Assembly: GCF_037975245.1 (NCBI RefSeq)
Contig: NC_092571.1
Span: forward strand, 18,374,917 to 18,438,916
DNA length: 64,000 nt
Reading direction: 5' to 3'
DNA from: Apostichopus japonicus
Lineage: Eukaryota; Echinodermata; Holothuroidea; Aspidochirotida; Stichopodidae
The notes beneath the pieces were generated by a model, which was not told the origin of the DNA, did not search any database, and saw only the letters and a program-made list of their open reading frames with translations. Shown here piece by piece: positions 1 through 13,053 of this stretch (positions within the stretch are counted from its first letter, which is position 1; every line of letters begins with the position of its first letter). The position numbers were made by a program, and so were the translations under genes.

Positions 1-91
1 AAATTATTTATTTTTAGTTAACGTCATTATTAAAAATGACCATTTAAGGTTAGGGAAAGAAATTGTAACCACGGTTATCTTTCTTTGATAG

Positions 92-902
92 GATTTCCAG
101 CGGGAATTCTCCAGCCACCATTTTTCGTGAGCAAAGGACCAAAGTAAGTAACCATAGTGATAAAATAACTGTGACGTCACCACTGTATGATAGATTACCC
201 AGTGTAAATCACGTATTCATATCACGTGATCATGTGCTCTGTTTAGAGGCAAACAGTCAATTACCATTACGATGCAACTACTGCCACAAAAAAAAATTGT
301 TATACAGTAAATTCGATGGGAGTCCTGTCTGTCCGACAATTATTGACAAAGCTGAGAAGAAGGGGTAGGAGAGGGAGGGAGGGAGATGGTGGGGGGGGAC
401 TAGCAGAAAATCCCAGTAGAAATAATCTTGCGAATTTTTTTTTCATCCTTTTTTTTTTTTTACAGAGCAATGAACTACGGCGGTATTGGCGTTATCATTG
501 GTCACGAATTATCACACGCATTTGATGACAAAGGTCAGTAATTGCTGTTGGTTTTTTCTCCCCTGTGTATATCATTTTTTTAACTTTTCAGTCTTTTTGT
601 AACCTTCTCTTTCCCTTATTTGTTTTCACTGTCCATGTTTTCTGCTGAGAAACTAGCACATAGTATAGTCCATGTTTTATTGTCCATAACAGGAAGCCTT
701 TTCGATGCTAACGGTGACTTGCACTATTGGTGGACACCAGATTCAAAGGCAAACTTCGATAAAAAGGCTCAATGTCTGGTCAACCAGTACAACAACTTCC
801 ATGTAGCTCAAGTAGATATGAATGTAAGTACACAATGAAACCGTTCCTCATGCACTTGCCTGTACATTTACCAATGTATGTACTTCCATCATACAATGCT
901 GA

Positions 903-933
<31 letters not shown>

Positions 934-1109
934 ATTGAAAACGTAATGAGTTGTAAAATCCAGAACAGTGAAAAAACTTCCAGCCTCCACCGGGATTCGA
1001 ACCCGGCGTCCCGCTTTATATGCGGACAGCCTAACCACTAGGCTATGGACGCTGATTGTATGTCCAGAGGTTCGAAACCGCTAAGGGAGGTCGTAATTCC
1101 ACTGTAGGC

Positions 1110-1157
<48 letters not shown>

Positions 1158-3445
1158 GTAACCTTTCTATACGTTCCATCAGCTTCCTGTACGTTTATAG
1201 TAATAAACATGCTAGTTTTTAAGGAGGATACTTTCACTCCTTCCTTACCTGTCTCCATTCTACATATGCACTCAAGTCAAACATCACAAAGTGAGGCTTC
1301 GTTTCTTTGTGCGTTTTTATTCCGATATAAATGTACGTGTTTGGAGAAATAACAGCCCTATATGCATTTATTTTTCATATATTGCTCATTATGGTTTATT
1401 GAACAGGTGAATGGAGCGTTAACTCTTGGTGAAAACATCGCTGATAATGGAGGTCTCAACTCGGCATATGAGGTACCTTACAATACCATTTTTGCTGATA
1501 TAATCATTTATTTCGACATTTTGATAAATATTAATTACTCACTGCACTCTTCTCTTCGTTGTTTCCATACAACATATGTATTACAATCTATGTGCATTAC
1601 CCTATATATGTCTATACGGTATATCATTTAAGTAAAACTAACGATGTGTTGCAACGTTTTATTCTAACGTCCATGTTGAAAATGCATTATAAAGACGATT
1701 TAATACTAAACTTTATTGTATTTGTGATATTAAAGGAGTCTTTCATTATAAGTGAATGTCAAATTATACGTATATTAAATTCAAATATATAGTAGTACAC
1801 ATTTCTTTGTAATGTCTGTTCGTGTTAAATTAACCTATCATGAATGTTACTGTTAATTTAAAATGTGATTGTCTGTTCATTCAACCCTCCTTACCACCCC
1901 CTCCCCACCCCACCCCACACCACCACCCACTTATTTTGTTTTTTTACAGGCGTATCAAAGTTGGACACATCGACAAAGCAAACCAGAGAAGTTGTTACCT
2001 GGGTTAGGTCTTTCCAATGAAAAGATATTCTTCGTCAACTTTGGCCAAGTGAGTATATTTCACTCACTATAAAAAAAAGCCTTGATCTGTAGCCTTATAA
2101 AACGCAAATAAAAGGACTTCTTCAAAACGAAAAATATGTTGTCATCGTTTGTCGGAGAAATTGGGCGGAAGTTTGTTTCCATGCCATTCAAGTGGAGCAA
2201 AACATTGTTTTTTATTGTCTTCCATCACCCCCACCCCACCCCCACCTTTACTCACCCACCCATGCATCTTTCTACTACTCTCATCAACCAAAAACACTTG
2301 ATTCAATGAAGCCAAACACCTACTATATCCTTTTATTCTGAACCACTTCTGCGAAATAAAAGGGTAAAACACCTCAGCCTAGTATACGTGTTTAGCTGCA
2401 TTGAGCGTCGTGTCGGTGACAGTGAAAAAAAATTGTTGCCGAGCAAAACCAGCAGCACAGCAAACAGCGACATACAGAGGCATTCATTGGCCTTACAGCG
2501 ACTTTCTGGGGTTTACGGCTTCTGTATGCTAGTATAGTTACACTTAGGATTCCTGCGACACATGCGGCACCACTCTGAACTAAGAGAGTAACGAAGCATG
2601 TAACTCACATTATACGTACATATACAAAGAAGGGGGGGGGGGGGGGAGGCGGGTAGGAAAGGTCACAACCTAAACATCGTTGGGCGAGGGCAGCAGTGAC
2701 CTTTGCCCGATCTCGACCCAACGGAAATTTCCCTTTTAACCACGCTTATAGGAAAAAAACACATCGGCAACGATGATAGTTGGTACATCTCTTCGTTCCC
2801 AACCTACGTATATATATACAAACCCCGAAATACATTTTTGGTTAATCATTCTGCAAAACAAGAACTTTCGTTAATGTACATCGCTTAATTTTTTACTATG
2901 AATTTACCAAGCCTTAGAATTATAAATAAACCATTCAAAAGCTTAATTTAATTGTCTGTGATTTATCTCTCTCTCTTCCCCTCCCCCCCCCCTCCCCTTC
3001 TACTTGGCAGTTTTGGTGCAGTTTATCGAAAGATGACCAATTGAGAATGAGTTTAAAGGGAGAGTTGCATCCACCTGGTTCTATAAGGTAATGAACTTTC
3101 ATATTTTTACTTTATCTTTTTTTTTTTCACTTTCATTTTACGATTTCATTTTTCTAATTAATAACTTACCTTTATATCACACATATACGCAATTGAAGTC
3201 ACGACGAGACATATCAGGCTATATTTTGTCTCTATCGATCAAATTCTGTGTGTGCGGCTTGTTTATAAACAGATGGATACATATTTTAATCACTATATTT
3301 CGAAATCAAGTCTGATTATTTATTATTTGGTTCGATCTTCTGCAGAGTTCTCGGTACACTTAGCAACTCAGAGTACTTTTCTGACGTTTTCAACTGTTCA
3401 GTTGGAAGCACATATAACCCAGAGGAGAAATGCAAGGTGTGGTGA
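92..3445 (+). CDS. M13 zinc metallopeptidase (neprilysin/endothelin-converting-enzyme family), 3' part of the gene
   Basis: Seven exons join in one frame: 92-143, 466-533, 693-823, 1407-1472, 1950-2048, 3011-3087 and 3346-3445 (stop TGA 3443-3445), all with AG/GT borders. The product has the M13 catalytic signature: [11 protein letters not shown], then [19 protein letters not shown], where HELSH is the HExxH zinc and catalytic motif. GENIADNGG supplies the third zinc ligand (Glu), ELHPPGSIR carries the His and Arg equivalents of the substrate-contact region, and the end CKVW is the typical M13 C-terminus. Family members are type II membrane ectoenzymes that cleave small peptides. The N-terminal cytoplasmic, membrane and lid regions lie upstream of the window, so this is a 3' partial gene. 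All visible active-site residues are intact, so it looks functional. Neprilysin-like and ECE-like members cannot be told apart from this part alone. Confidence 0.93.
907..933. repeat. (TA)n microsatellite
   Basis: Pure TA dinucleotide run on one side of the tRNA-like SINE in the peptidase intron. Confidence 0.9.
983..1052 (-). repeat. tRNA-derived SINE core (tRNA-like sequence) in a peptidase intron
   Basis: Read on the minus strand, this 70-base stretch folds like a tRNA. The acceptor arms GCGTCCA and TGGAGGC pair with one mismatch, there is a D-arm-like GCCTAGTGGTTAGGC, and the T-arm CCGGGTTCGAATCCCGG is perfect. These match Pol III A and B boxes. The anticodon stem has a bulge and the loop lacks U33, so it is probably not a working tRNA. 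A second B-box-like GGTTTCGAACC lies beside it on the same strand, at about 1066-1080 in plus coordinates. The unit sits between two (TA)n tracts inside an intron, as expected for a SINE. Confidence 0.6.
1111..1154. repeat. (TA)n microsatellite
   Basis: About 22 TA units on the other side of the tRNA-like SINE. The two tracts may be one original TA target split by the insertion. Confidence 0.9.
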
Positions 3446-6400
3446 GGGACGCCGAACTGGACTTTAATTGGCTTTGACACTGAATCAAAGACCAAGTTTG
3501 CCGCATGCGATGACTTCGAGCTAGGTTCCAATAAGGCCTAACATTTCATCACACGTTGGAATATACATGATTTATGCGGGACCAATTTTACGTCAAATAA
3601 CTTTCTTACTTTTTGTGGGGAAGGGGTGTGGAAGGGGATGGGACGATAAGTTCCTGAACGGAGTAATGATATCAACTTCACTTTTATGTGTTTAATCAGG
3701 TAAATCTATTTAAAGATTTGGTTGCTATGGACAAATCACTGCTGTTACTGTGTGTATCAGCTTACTTGTACGACATACCGTCGGTTTAGCAACTGAAGAA
3801 CGTATTCAAATTCAGAGCTGGAAGGGGGCCAACTTAAGTTATGTAATCCTACAAATTTATAAACAAATTATAAATCAAATTATAAACGTTAACTCGATGA
3901 AATATCAGGATGATCAGGGAGGTGTTATTTATTGCAGAGGTTATGACTGGGTATTACTAGTTAGAAGGGAGTGACTGATACAGCTCACGGGAGCATTTTA
4001 GTTGTAGCCTGCAGACGCAAAGAAATCCTTCCATCACTCCTATCCAATTTATTATGTGTAACGATGGATCAAACAATGCCAGGATTACAGGCGAACTCAC
4101 ACATATAGCTTCAAAGACTTAATACTTGGTTGTTCCTCCGTCTGTAACTCATCCCTGTTTGCGGCTATGATAAAACAGCAGAATTTATATTGGTTTCATG
4201 CTGAAGATTCTTTTCCATAAACACCTTTCAATACTTGGTATGAGCCTGGACAATAATTGACGGCACCACATGATTCATTAGAGTTCCTCTCGGTATAAAG
4301 GAACTCTTGTATTCATTATTTACTATTCAGAAGCACGATGCATTCTTTGTACACAAAATTTACTACAAAGATGGCGCCAATTGTGTAACATTTTGGCGTT
4401 TTAATGTATTAGAAAATGGCGTACAAACAATGTCTTGCGCAACGTTAGACATTTTTGTCTACATATTTGTCTAAATCTAAAATGTAAATATCGATGGGAT
4501 GTGAGTAGACATAAAATTTGTATCAACTTGAATGGAAGAGATTGACATGTGTCTAATTGATACCAAGGCAGGGCGAACGGGAAGGGGCAGGGAGGGGGGG
4601 TAGGGAGGGGGTAGATGATGATGACGGATGAGTTGTGATAGTACGCGGGAAAGTGAACGTATACACTGTGATTACGCAGTGAAGTTTAAGGTCCGTGTTT
4701 CAATTGATAAAAACACTGTATATAATTTACATATCCAATTTATAATAACACAGGATATTAGATTTATGTAAACGCGAATATAGTTGCTTTACATTGGCTC
4801 CGTGGTTTTGACGCTTAAAACAGTAAACTTTAAAAGCTTTTCGTTTGTATTAATATGTTTGAAACGAAGAATAAAACAAAAGTTTCTTCTATATTAAACA
4901 CTATCAATGAAACGACAAAGTAAAATGTTAAACTACTGAAAATGGTTTTGTGGAAACTTCTATGATTTCTGTTTTTATTTTTCTACTTCTGTTGAAATGA
5001 AAATAAAATAAGTTATTGAAACTTGAGTCAAGAAAGGACAGACCTTAGTTGCTACCTCCCATGCATACTTAATGCCATTTAAGTTATTAAAATATTTACA
5101 CAAGTTATAACAACTTATTTTCAAACTTTTATTTTACGAACAGTCTTTAAAGATAAAAGGAGGATGAGTAAATAAACATTTTACATGTATAGCTACAATT
5201 TTACAACCTATATGCATATTCATTTATTAGTTAATTATGTAAATAAGCCTTTATTGTATTACGGAGATATCTCTATACATTGTATGGAACAAATATATAT
5301 TCTATTAAACAGATTCTTCTATGGCAAAGTAAATAAGTTAATTTACTTTTAATTTCGAAACGTTTACATTTTAAATAAGGTGCATGGTAGGCTTAATGGC
5401 AGGTGGGAGAGGGGAGGGGGGGGTCAAAATTACTGGGTGTCTGACGTTCGATGGCGCAGCCCATAAGGAACATTTGGATAGGTTTTTGAACATCAGGTAA
5501 GAGGGGGGGGGAGGGGAGGAGGGGCGTAAGTTTGGTTGAATGAAACCAGTTGATAAAGATTTGACCAAATCTAATGCTAAAGACCAACGCACACTATATT
5601 TTCACATCAAATTACATAGAAGTGATATTTAATTTTAGTTCGATATTAACAGTTTTTTTTTTCAAAAACTTCTTTTTTTAACCGCCACAAATTTTCACGT
5701 TACGTTTTATTATCATATGTTAGTATTTTACTTTACAAATGATTCTTAATTTTTTCTCTCAAGAAGGACGAAAAGATTGCTTTAGTCTTGAAGTGAGTTT
5801 ATTATCGTAAAATAACGTACGGAGTAAATTGATGTATATATGTTTCAAGATATTCTATAAAAGCGACACTGTAATGCTAGAATGCTTCTTCAACGAGCCA
5901 ATAGTAAATTCAAGTGTTTGAAGCGGCGATATATAAACGTGCATGATAGGTTCAAGATGCACTAGAGTTGAGCATTTTATTCTTAAAGCATCAGTTTAAT
6001 ATCAAAAGGACACCTTAACAATAATTGAAGCAAGCAATGTTTTAAAGCGACATGTCGCGTTTAGATGAGAGGGAATGAATGTTACAAGGCGAAAAAATAT
6101 TTGTCTTCACCTCTTTACCAATCTCCTCTGTGACGTCAGTGCACAAATGGACTGGCGCAGTTCCGATCCTGGTTGGATGCACATGTCAACAGTATAAGCG
6201 CAAATTTAACAACATGAGATGTGACAATTTTCAGTTGGCTGATCCAATTCGTGATGGGAAGGCCGGTAGCCTGGTACTAAGCTGTATTATATTTTAACAC
6301 AATCCGATATAGGCCTATAAAAAGTAATTTTATGCTATAGGTGTAGGGAAGTTGACCCCGTGCATGGTCACACACCAACCACGGTCTTACCGTTATGTCC

Positions 6401-9400
6401 GACTGGCCGTATCAAAAGGATGAAACTGTGATATTGTAAGCAGGTATTTTATTATAATATTTTCAGATATTATTGAATATAACAAGAGGTTAAATCAATA
6501 ATATATAAAGGTAATATTTGGATGTTTGCATGACATTTTAAGATGTACAGTACATTTAATGTGTTTAAGATATTTCTTACTTTTATATATGTTTTAACGT
6601 GAATCGCCGGAAAAAAAAAAGCTAAAAAGAAATATTTGAAAAAAAAATGCTATACTGACATGTGACTTCCATGTATCGAAAATGATATCCCATATATACG
6701 AAATGTTTACAAATTTGTTGTTTCTCGATTCAGTCTATCGATATTATCTTTTTTTTTTTTTTTGGTTTACTTGGACTTCTACATTATCAGGAATACAATT
6801 TCTTCCTATATTTAAGTCATCTTTTAAACTAATTCAATTAACACTTATCCACAGAGGCTCTTTGTGGAAAAGTCCCCGGTTCGAGTCACTCCAAGATTAA
6901 TGTATGTCGTCCAGTTACAGAGTTGTTGACAATTGACAATTCATAATCATGGACGTTAAATATGAATCTAAGAGACTGACTTCGGTCAGCTTGTGGCTTT
7001 GATAAGCCATTGAGGCTTCTTCGCGATTTCCTGCTTGCATGAGGATCTAAAATACATACATATATACATGCACAAGTCATCAGTCCTGGACACGAAATAC
7101 TAAAACAGTGTGGTCCAATCTGTCGCTATACATTGAGACTGTGAGTCATGACGTTGTCACTTCACAGTGGCAAATGATATACTACGCATGTCAATGAGTG
7201 ATCGATTCTGTCACGATAACATATAAACTACACACGAATGCGCATTCAGTCTCAGGCACTAAGCTATATACTGGTCGCCCCATTCAAAATATGAATGTCA
7301 TGTCACGGTCTGGAAACACCAGTAGTAATCACATCGATCCCGGGAGATCATGTTTCACGATCAATTATGAGATGGCAGGTGTAGACTAATATTGTACTAG
7401 CCACGTTATCACGACCTAAAGTGTACAATCACATTAACATATTCCACATCCATGAGCCATGCAGGCAAAGGCAAACTTCGTTCGAAAGGATTTTAACACT
7501 TCAAGATCAAAGATATATATAGGCCTACGTTGCTTTTTTATAAATATAGAAACAACAATTCCATGTGCAGAATATCTCCGTTCCCACTCATTTCCAAACA
7601 CGACCACTCCTCCCCTTCTGTTCTCTCCCTTCACTTTCTTGCCCTCACCTCCCCTACCCCGCCTCCCTCGATTGGCACGTACCGTTACATTACGATTCTT
7701 AAAACATCTATACTAAAAACAAAGCAGAACGCTTCTTTTTTTTTGTATTTCGATTCTACTTTTCAAATTCCCTTCAATTCATATTGTCTAACTCATATAT
7801 CAGATCTACCTGAAATTCAAGATGGTTTGTCTTTAGATTTTGGGTTTCCGTTTCAGACAGAGAAACCTATCATTATAGAACTATTCCAGACGGGAGGCCC
7901 TGCATGCGTGTGACGTATGTTCTTGATATATACTACCAGAGAGTTTCTCCATAACAAGTCCCTGATACTACTAAACGAAAATGCCTTCGTCGAAAATCTA
8001 TATTACTTGTATAATGGCGGGGTCATATATAGTGACCCTTTTATCAAAAGATACCTATTTTCTCTCATTCGGATAATCGAAGTCAATAGTTGCCAGAAGG
8101 TAGAGTTTGTTTAATTAACAGAACTCTCAATTCTAGTCAAAATAAAGCCTGCACGCTTGGCAGAGTGTGTGTTATATACGTATCTGTATAGTTTAGCCGA
8201 ATGGACAATCGTTAACTAGAGAACCCGGTGTACGAAATATTATCCACACTGTCTGTGCATGCTCGGTGTTATTGAGTGGCTTACTTTTGACAGACGATGC
8301 ATGTGCCCTTATTAATCGAATGTTGTAGTGGCTCGACAGAGATCAATTTCATGTATTATTTAGTCCCTTTCTCGATATTTGGTAGGTTTGCTTGTCCGAC
8401 ATCATGAGTGTAAGCTTGACAAAACTAGACGAGTGTGAGAACCAATAGACGTATAGGGTGACCAAGGAGTCGGCGGTTCGTAGTTGTCCCGGAAAATAAG
8501 TGTGTGTATATAATATCGTGTATATAGTAGTAGACATAAAGTATGTAGTAGCGTGTTAAAGCCTACTGTCGACTTGGAATATCGAAGCACAGTTTATGTG
8601 TTTGCATAATTGTCTTTTTGTAATTATTTTACCGAAGCCTGTCAGTGGGTTTATTGGACTCAGGACCTGAAAAAGCCAGATGCAGCCGCCCAAATATGTA
8701 GCAATTCATTAATGATATTGCGGTGAGACCCGGAACCCATTAACGAGTTCCTATGTGACGCCATAGTTAACTGTATTTTTCAATTATGCCGTGTAGAAGT
8801 TGATAGTAAAATGTTAACGCGCTCAGCAATTAAACAATCCCCCCCCCCCCACGCACACATGTGCACACACACACACAAAATAAACAACAAGAAACAAACA
8901 CAAATTAGTAAATATAATATAAAGAAGACGATATTGCTGTGAAATCAGAAAGTGAAGGAATACCAAATAAAATGAGAAAATAAGCTACAGAAAAAAAGTA
9001 TTGTATACCAAGTGACGAAAATGAAAGCCTATAGCTTTTAATGTTCATGTAAATATGCAGTCGGATAGCTGACACTGTTGACCCCGGATTTTTCTCAATG
9101 TTAGGGCGCTTATTCTTTTTCTTTTGAAATAAAATATGAGAGACGCGAAAAGTTACTATATGAAATTTCTGTCAAGTTGATGCGAGAATTTGTACCTTAA
9201 CCTGCAGATATGAGTAAAGAGCAATAATCGTTTTTTTGTTTTGACGTGGTGTGAAGCGGTAACATAATAACACAGCATCTCGACATATATTTGATATATT
9301 TTCCTTAAAACTATTTGTTATGGTACCGCATACCATGACAAGTCAACAAATGTCTTTACTTTCAAATTGAAACATTGTCAATTATAGGACAACCTAGTCC

Positions 9401-10638
9401 CATGAGGTAGCACATTACAATTGACTATTTGACTATTTTCGTCAAGATATCATGCCAGTGTATAACTTGACAACTCGTCAAATAATTTATTTATGACGTT
9501 TTGTGTTGATAAATATAAAACAGCAACTCGACAATAATGCTGTTTGTGGCAAGGTGTTACTCGAGTTACTGAGACTTATATCAACTTATTCACGACATAT
9601 ACATATATAAAGTCAACAACTGGGCAAAACTATACAAATTTGTTGTGATTTTGTGTTATACTGACACAATAAGTACCGGTACTCAATAGCTCAATAGCTG
9701 TTCCTTCAAGACCACCGTATTTCGAACAACTCAAAAAATTCCCGGAATACATTCGATTCTCGAATTAACAACCTTTAGTATCGCAATTCGAATTTCAATT
9801 TAAAAAAAAAAAATGAGCATGCAGGTCAAACATACCCTGCAGTGAATGGGGTCGGTTATTAATTCTAGATAACATTCAACACGGATAAACCAGGAGGTGG
9901 GTTATATAAGTATCTTAGTTTTATAGCCGGGGTGACGTGTCAGTTTGCATGAACACCTAGCTAACCTTCGTAGCAGGTGTGGATATGTACCATATTCTAA
10001 CGGTGGTATTACGGATACAGTCTGGTTAACCGATACAGCAGTAATACACGTCCGCTGTGCGGGCAAATGAACACCATGCGACAAAAGCTACAAGGAGTGT
10101 AAAGGCGCCCTCTTAGTGCCGGGTTTGCTTTTAGGGCATTTAAAAAAATATTTGTATAGAAACGTATTTCAGGGACGGAGGTAGGAGGGCACTGGGGTAA
10201 GGGGAAAGCTTTAGCCCCCCACTTTTTGCCATGTCTAAATATTTGAAATTGAAAAAAAAAACTATAGCAACATTAATCTTCATAAACCAATAATAGCTGG
10301 CCATATTCGTACAAACTTTGAACATGCCTAAATCAAGTGTGCCCCATTATGAAGGAGAGGATAACCCTGGAATCGTAGAAGCCGATTTTCTCATGCTCCC
10401 ACCCCCCCCCCCCTACATGTCCGCACATGGCGCAAGCAACGAATGTCTGCCTCTTAAAAATTCCGATACACAATATACAACCGACTATCACTGACTCCTC
10501 TAACGTCATGGATGAAGAATAAGCACACACGATGTTGCACTTCATTAACTAAGTTAATTATGTTGTCTATATATACAGTTTAATTTATGCATTACAGAGT
10601 AATAAACTGCTAAGCAAAGGACTTTTATCCATGTGATA
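3446..10638. other. Intergenic DNA between the peptidase and CPSF6, no gene recognised
   Basis: Begins with the peptidase 3' UTR. A candidate AATAAA lies far downstream at 4870-4875, so the true 3' end is unclear. The rest is AT-rich with poly-G or poly-C runs near 4594, 5414, 5508, 8842 and 10406. The longest open frame, 7530-7913, shows no recognisable domain and looks random. An open frame at 6079-6297 is equally unconvincing. Confidence 0.6.
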
Positions 10639-10648
10639 CAATATTTTG

Positions 10649-11290
10649 GGTGTTACTAAAACGAATGACAATTGCGTTACACATAACGAATGACAATATG
10701 TTGTACACACTAAAAAAATGCGTTGACTAAAACGAATGACAGTAATGACAGCACAGACATTTGCTTCAACCGGATATCACAGTTCAGACTTCGTGGGTAT
10801 CTAGATCTAGTAAAGTACGGAGTACGGACAAAATAAAAACGCACCTTATAGTAAGCGAAATTGTAAGTCTGATTTTAAAAAGTAAATTTAACGTCATTTT
10901 TCCGATATTAATTGTTAGAAACTAACAATACTATAATCTTGAAACGGCTTCAGTTATCTTTCTATATAAATCTACAGAGGTAAAAAGCACAGCACTCAAG
11001 CGCATTCTGACACAAAAACTTTCCCTGTGGTTTCTATCCGTAAATTACACCAAAACCCTGCAACCACGTTATATGCGATTTTCCTCAAATCATTTTTGCG
11101 CAGTAAACCAATAACCGCATTTACTCCACTCCGTTAATCATTTTATCTCTTCTCAATACTGTCCTTCGTTGTCATTCGTTGTCATTCGGAGTCATTCGTT
11201 GTCATTCGCCTTCATTCGCAAATGATAATTAACCCTGTACAAAGTCAATTGTCATTCGGTCATTCGCTGTCATTCGTTTTAGTTTGTCCC
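10649..11290. mobile_element. Non-autonomous inverted-repeat DNA transposon (MITE), 642 bp, 10-bp target duplication
   Basis: The element is bracketed by identical CAATATTTTG at 10639-10648 and 11291-11300. Its ends are imperfect inverted repeats: GGTGTTACTAAAACGAATGA on the left and, in reverse complement, GGGACAAACTAAAACGAATG on the right. The motif CGAATGAC (GTCATTCG on the other strand) recurs several times inside each end as subterminal repeats. There is no transposase frame. A 9-10 bp duplication and ends starting with G fit the Mutator-like superfamily, but that assignment is inference. Confidence 0.82.
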
Positions 11291-11300
11291 CAATATTTTG

Positions 11301-13053
11301 CACAATGCCAAACATCTGATCGGAAATGGAGAGCGCCCTTTTAAAATACACGGTAGAGACCCTATAGTAAGACTATAGGGTCTCTAATACATGGCAAAGC
11401 CGTGCTACGGCTCTAATACACTGTAAATACCTTTCAAGTTGAAAAGCCCTCCTTTATACAATAACATTTTCCACAAACAAGCGGCATAACAAAGGCTATA
11501 CATTTTACTATGCATTGATATAAAAGTGATGTTCATTTATCTATTCTTTCCATCGGACCAGATACCAACCAACTGAAAGCCTTGTAAGAAAAATATCGGA
11601 TTTGTCATCTCCTATAGGCAAGAGATTTACGCTGCATTGTGTGTAATACATGCTGCACACAATGCTGTGTTACACGCGAAACCGTAAACAACAAACAGCA
11701 TGAAATGAGATCTACTCGAAGCCTATATCTTTGCATTTTAGCAAAACTGATTTTGCCAAGGGCATCATTACATGTTTATTCAACTATAGTAGTTCTTTTT
11801 TAATCATAAAAATGTATATTTGTTTTTAGAAAAGGAAGAAGTTGTCATGGACCTAGCGCTTTGGGTATATACGTAAGTGTCCAATGAAAGATCCATTTTC
11901 ACTCATAGGGATGGTGTATATAAAATATGAACAACACTCAGTTGTTATATTTATATTGACGGTGTTGCCACAATTGTAAATCTAATACCATGGTTGTTGA
12001 TAGATATTTGTAAGCATGTTTAATTCTATTGTGAGTTATTTTTACTTTAGATCTAAATAAACGATTCATGCATTGCGTTTTGTAAGCCCTCTTCAAAATC
12101 AATCAGTCTTCCGTACGAATACACTAAAATAACCTGTTAACGCAACATGAGTCATACGGCTGCCCACATAGATCCTATTTATTGAGGCTTTTTAGTAAAC
12201 ATTTTAAGATGAAAGAAATTGATAATTCTATGAAATTTTGACATTTCCTGTCATTTATTCGATCTGGATTCTTTTAGGTTACAGTTTCTTCGAATGTTAT
12301 CACGTGCATGAAACCGTACTCCATGGACCAAATTTATCCTGGGCCGAAAAAGCCGAAGAGGAAAAACACGGGGGAAATGAACCCAGCCCCCTCCCCGTTC
12401 CAATTTTGTTGTAGACCTTAAGTGCACTTTAAGTCAAGATCACATATTTTAGTCGGAGTTGTACTAGGACCGACCATAATTTCATATTTGTGTGAAAATG
12501 CTATTTGTGTACAAAAAAAAGCATCTGCATCACCCTGGTAAATTCATATTGTCATAGAAGTTTGATCGGAAGTCGTTTTCGTCGAGGACTAATCAAATGA
12601 CAGTATACGATATTTTCTTTCTTTCTTTTTTGGACAAAAGGAATTTATGTGTTATTTACCGTGTGGTCGGGGCAGCACTAAGACCACGATTTCAAGTTGT
12701 TGTGAAAATGTTATTGTAAGTAAAAGATATGCTAATTGGTCATTATAAAGTTATTGTCAGAGACGTGTGGTCGTAATTTCTTTTCGTGGTGGAGTCCCTT
12801 TTGATAACCAACTGATGGTTTGCTTTTTGTTTTTTGAACGGTATTAGTGTTGATACTTTCTTTGTAAGGTCAAATAGCATACTGGACGTATGCATATTTA
12901 CCTACATTCGAGGATTTCGAATTCCCTTCCCTACGCCATACGCGGAAGGGGGAGGCAACCAAGAATAGCATTACACAATTTGACTGAATTTGGCGTTCCA
13001 TAAACAGAACCATGATCGCAGACTCTAAACAATTTAACCAGGTTATGCTAAAC
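11301..13053. other. Intergenic region upstream of CPSF6, including its presumed promoter and 5' UTR
   Basis: Apart from the hairpins at its start, nothing distinctive was found. The 5' UTR and promoter of the CPSF6 gene must lie here or in a separate upstream exon. I see no clear TATA box near 13054, as expected for a housekeeping gene. Confidence 0.5.
11354..11386. repeat. Perfect 15-bp inverted repeat with 3-base loop
   Basis: Arms TAGAGACCCTATAGT (11354-11368) and ACTATAGGGTCTCTA (11372-11386) are exact complements around AAG. A smaller hairpin, AGCCGT/ACGGCT with loop GCT, follows at 11398-11412. Both lie just outside the MITE. Function unknown. Confidence 0.85.

Noticed and set aside
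983-1052. Functional tRNA gene
   Set aside because: Acceptor mismatch, bulged anticodon stem and no U33; the SINE explanation fits better.
7530-7913. 127-codon open frame in the intergenic region
   Set aside because: No domain, unusual Pro/Ser/Thr runs from a C-rich tract, no splice or promoter context.
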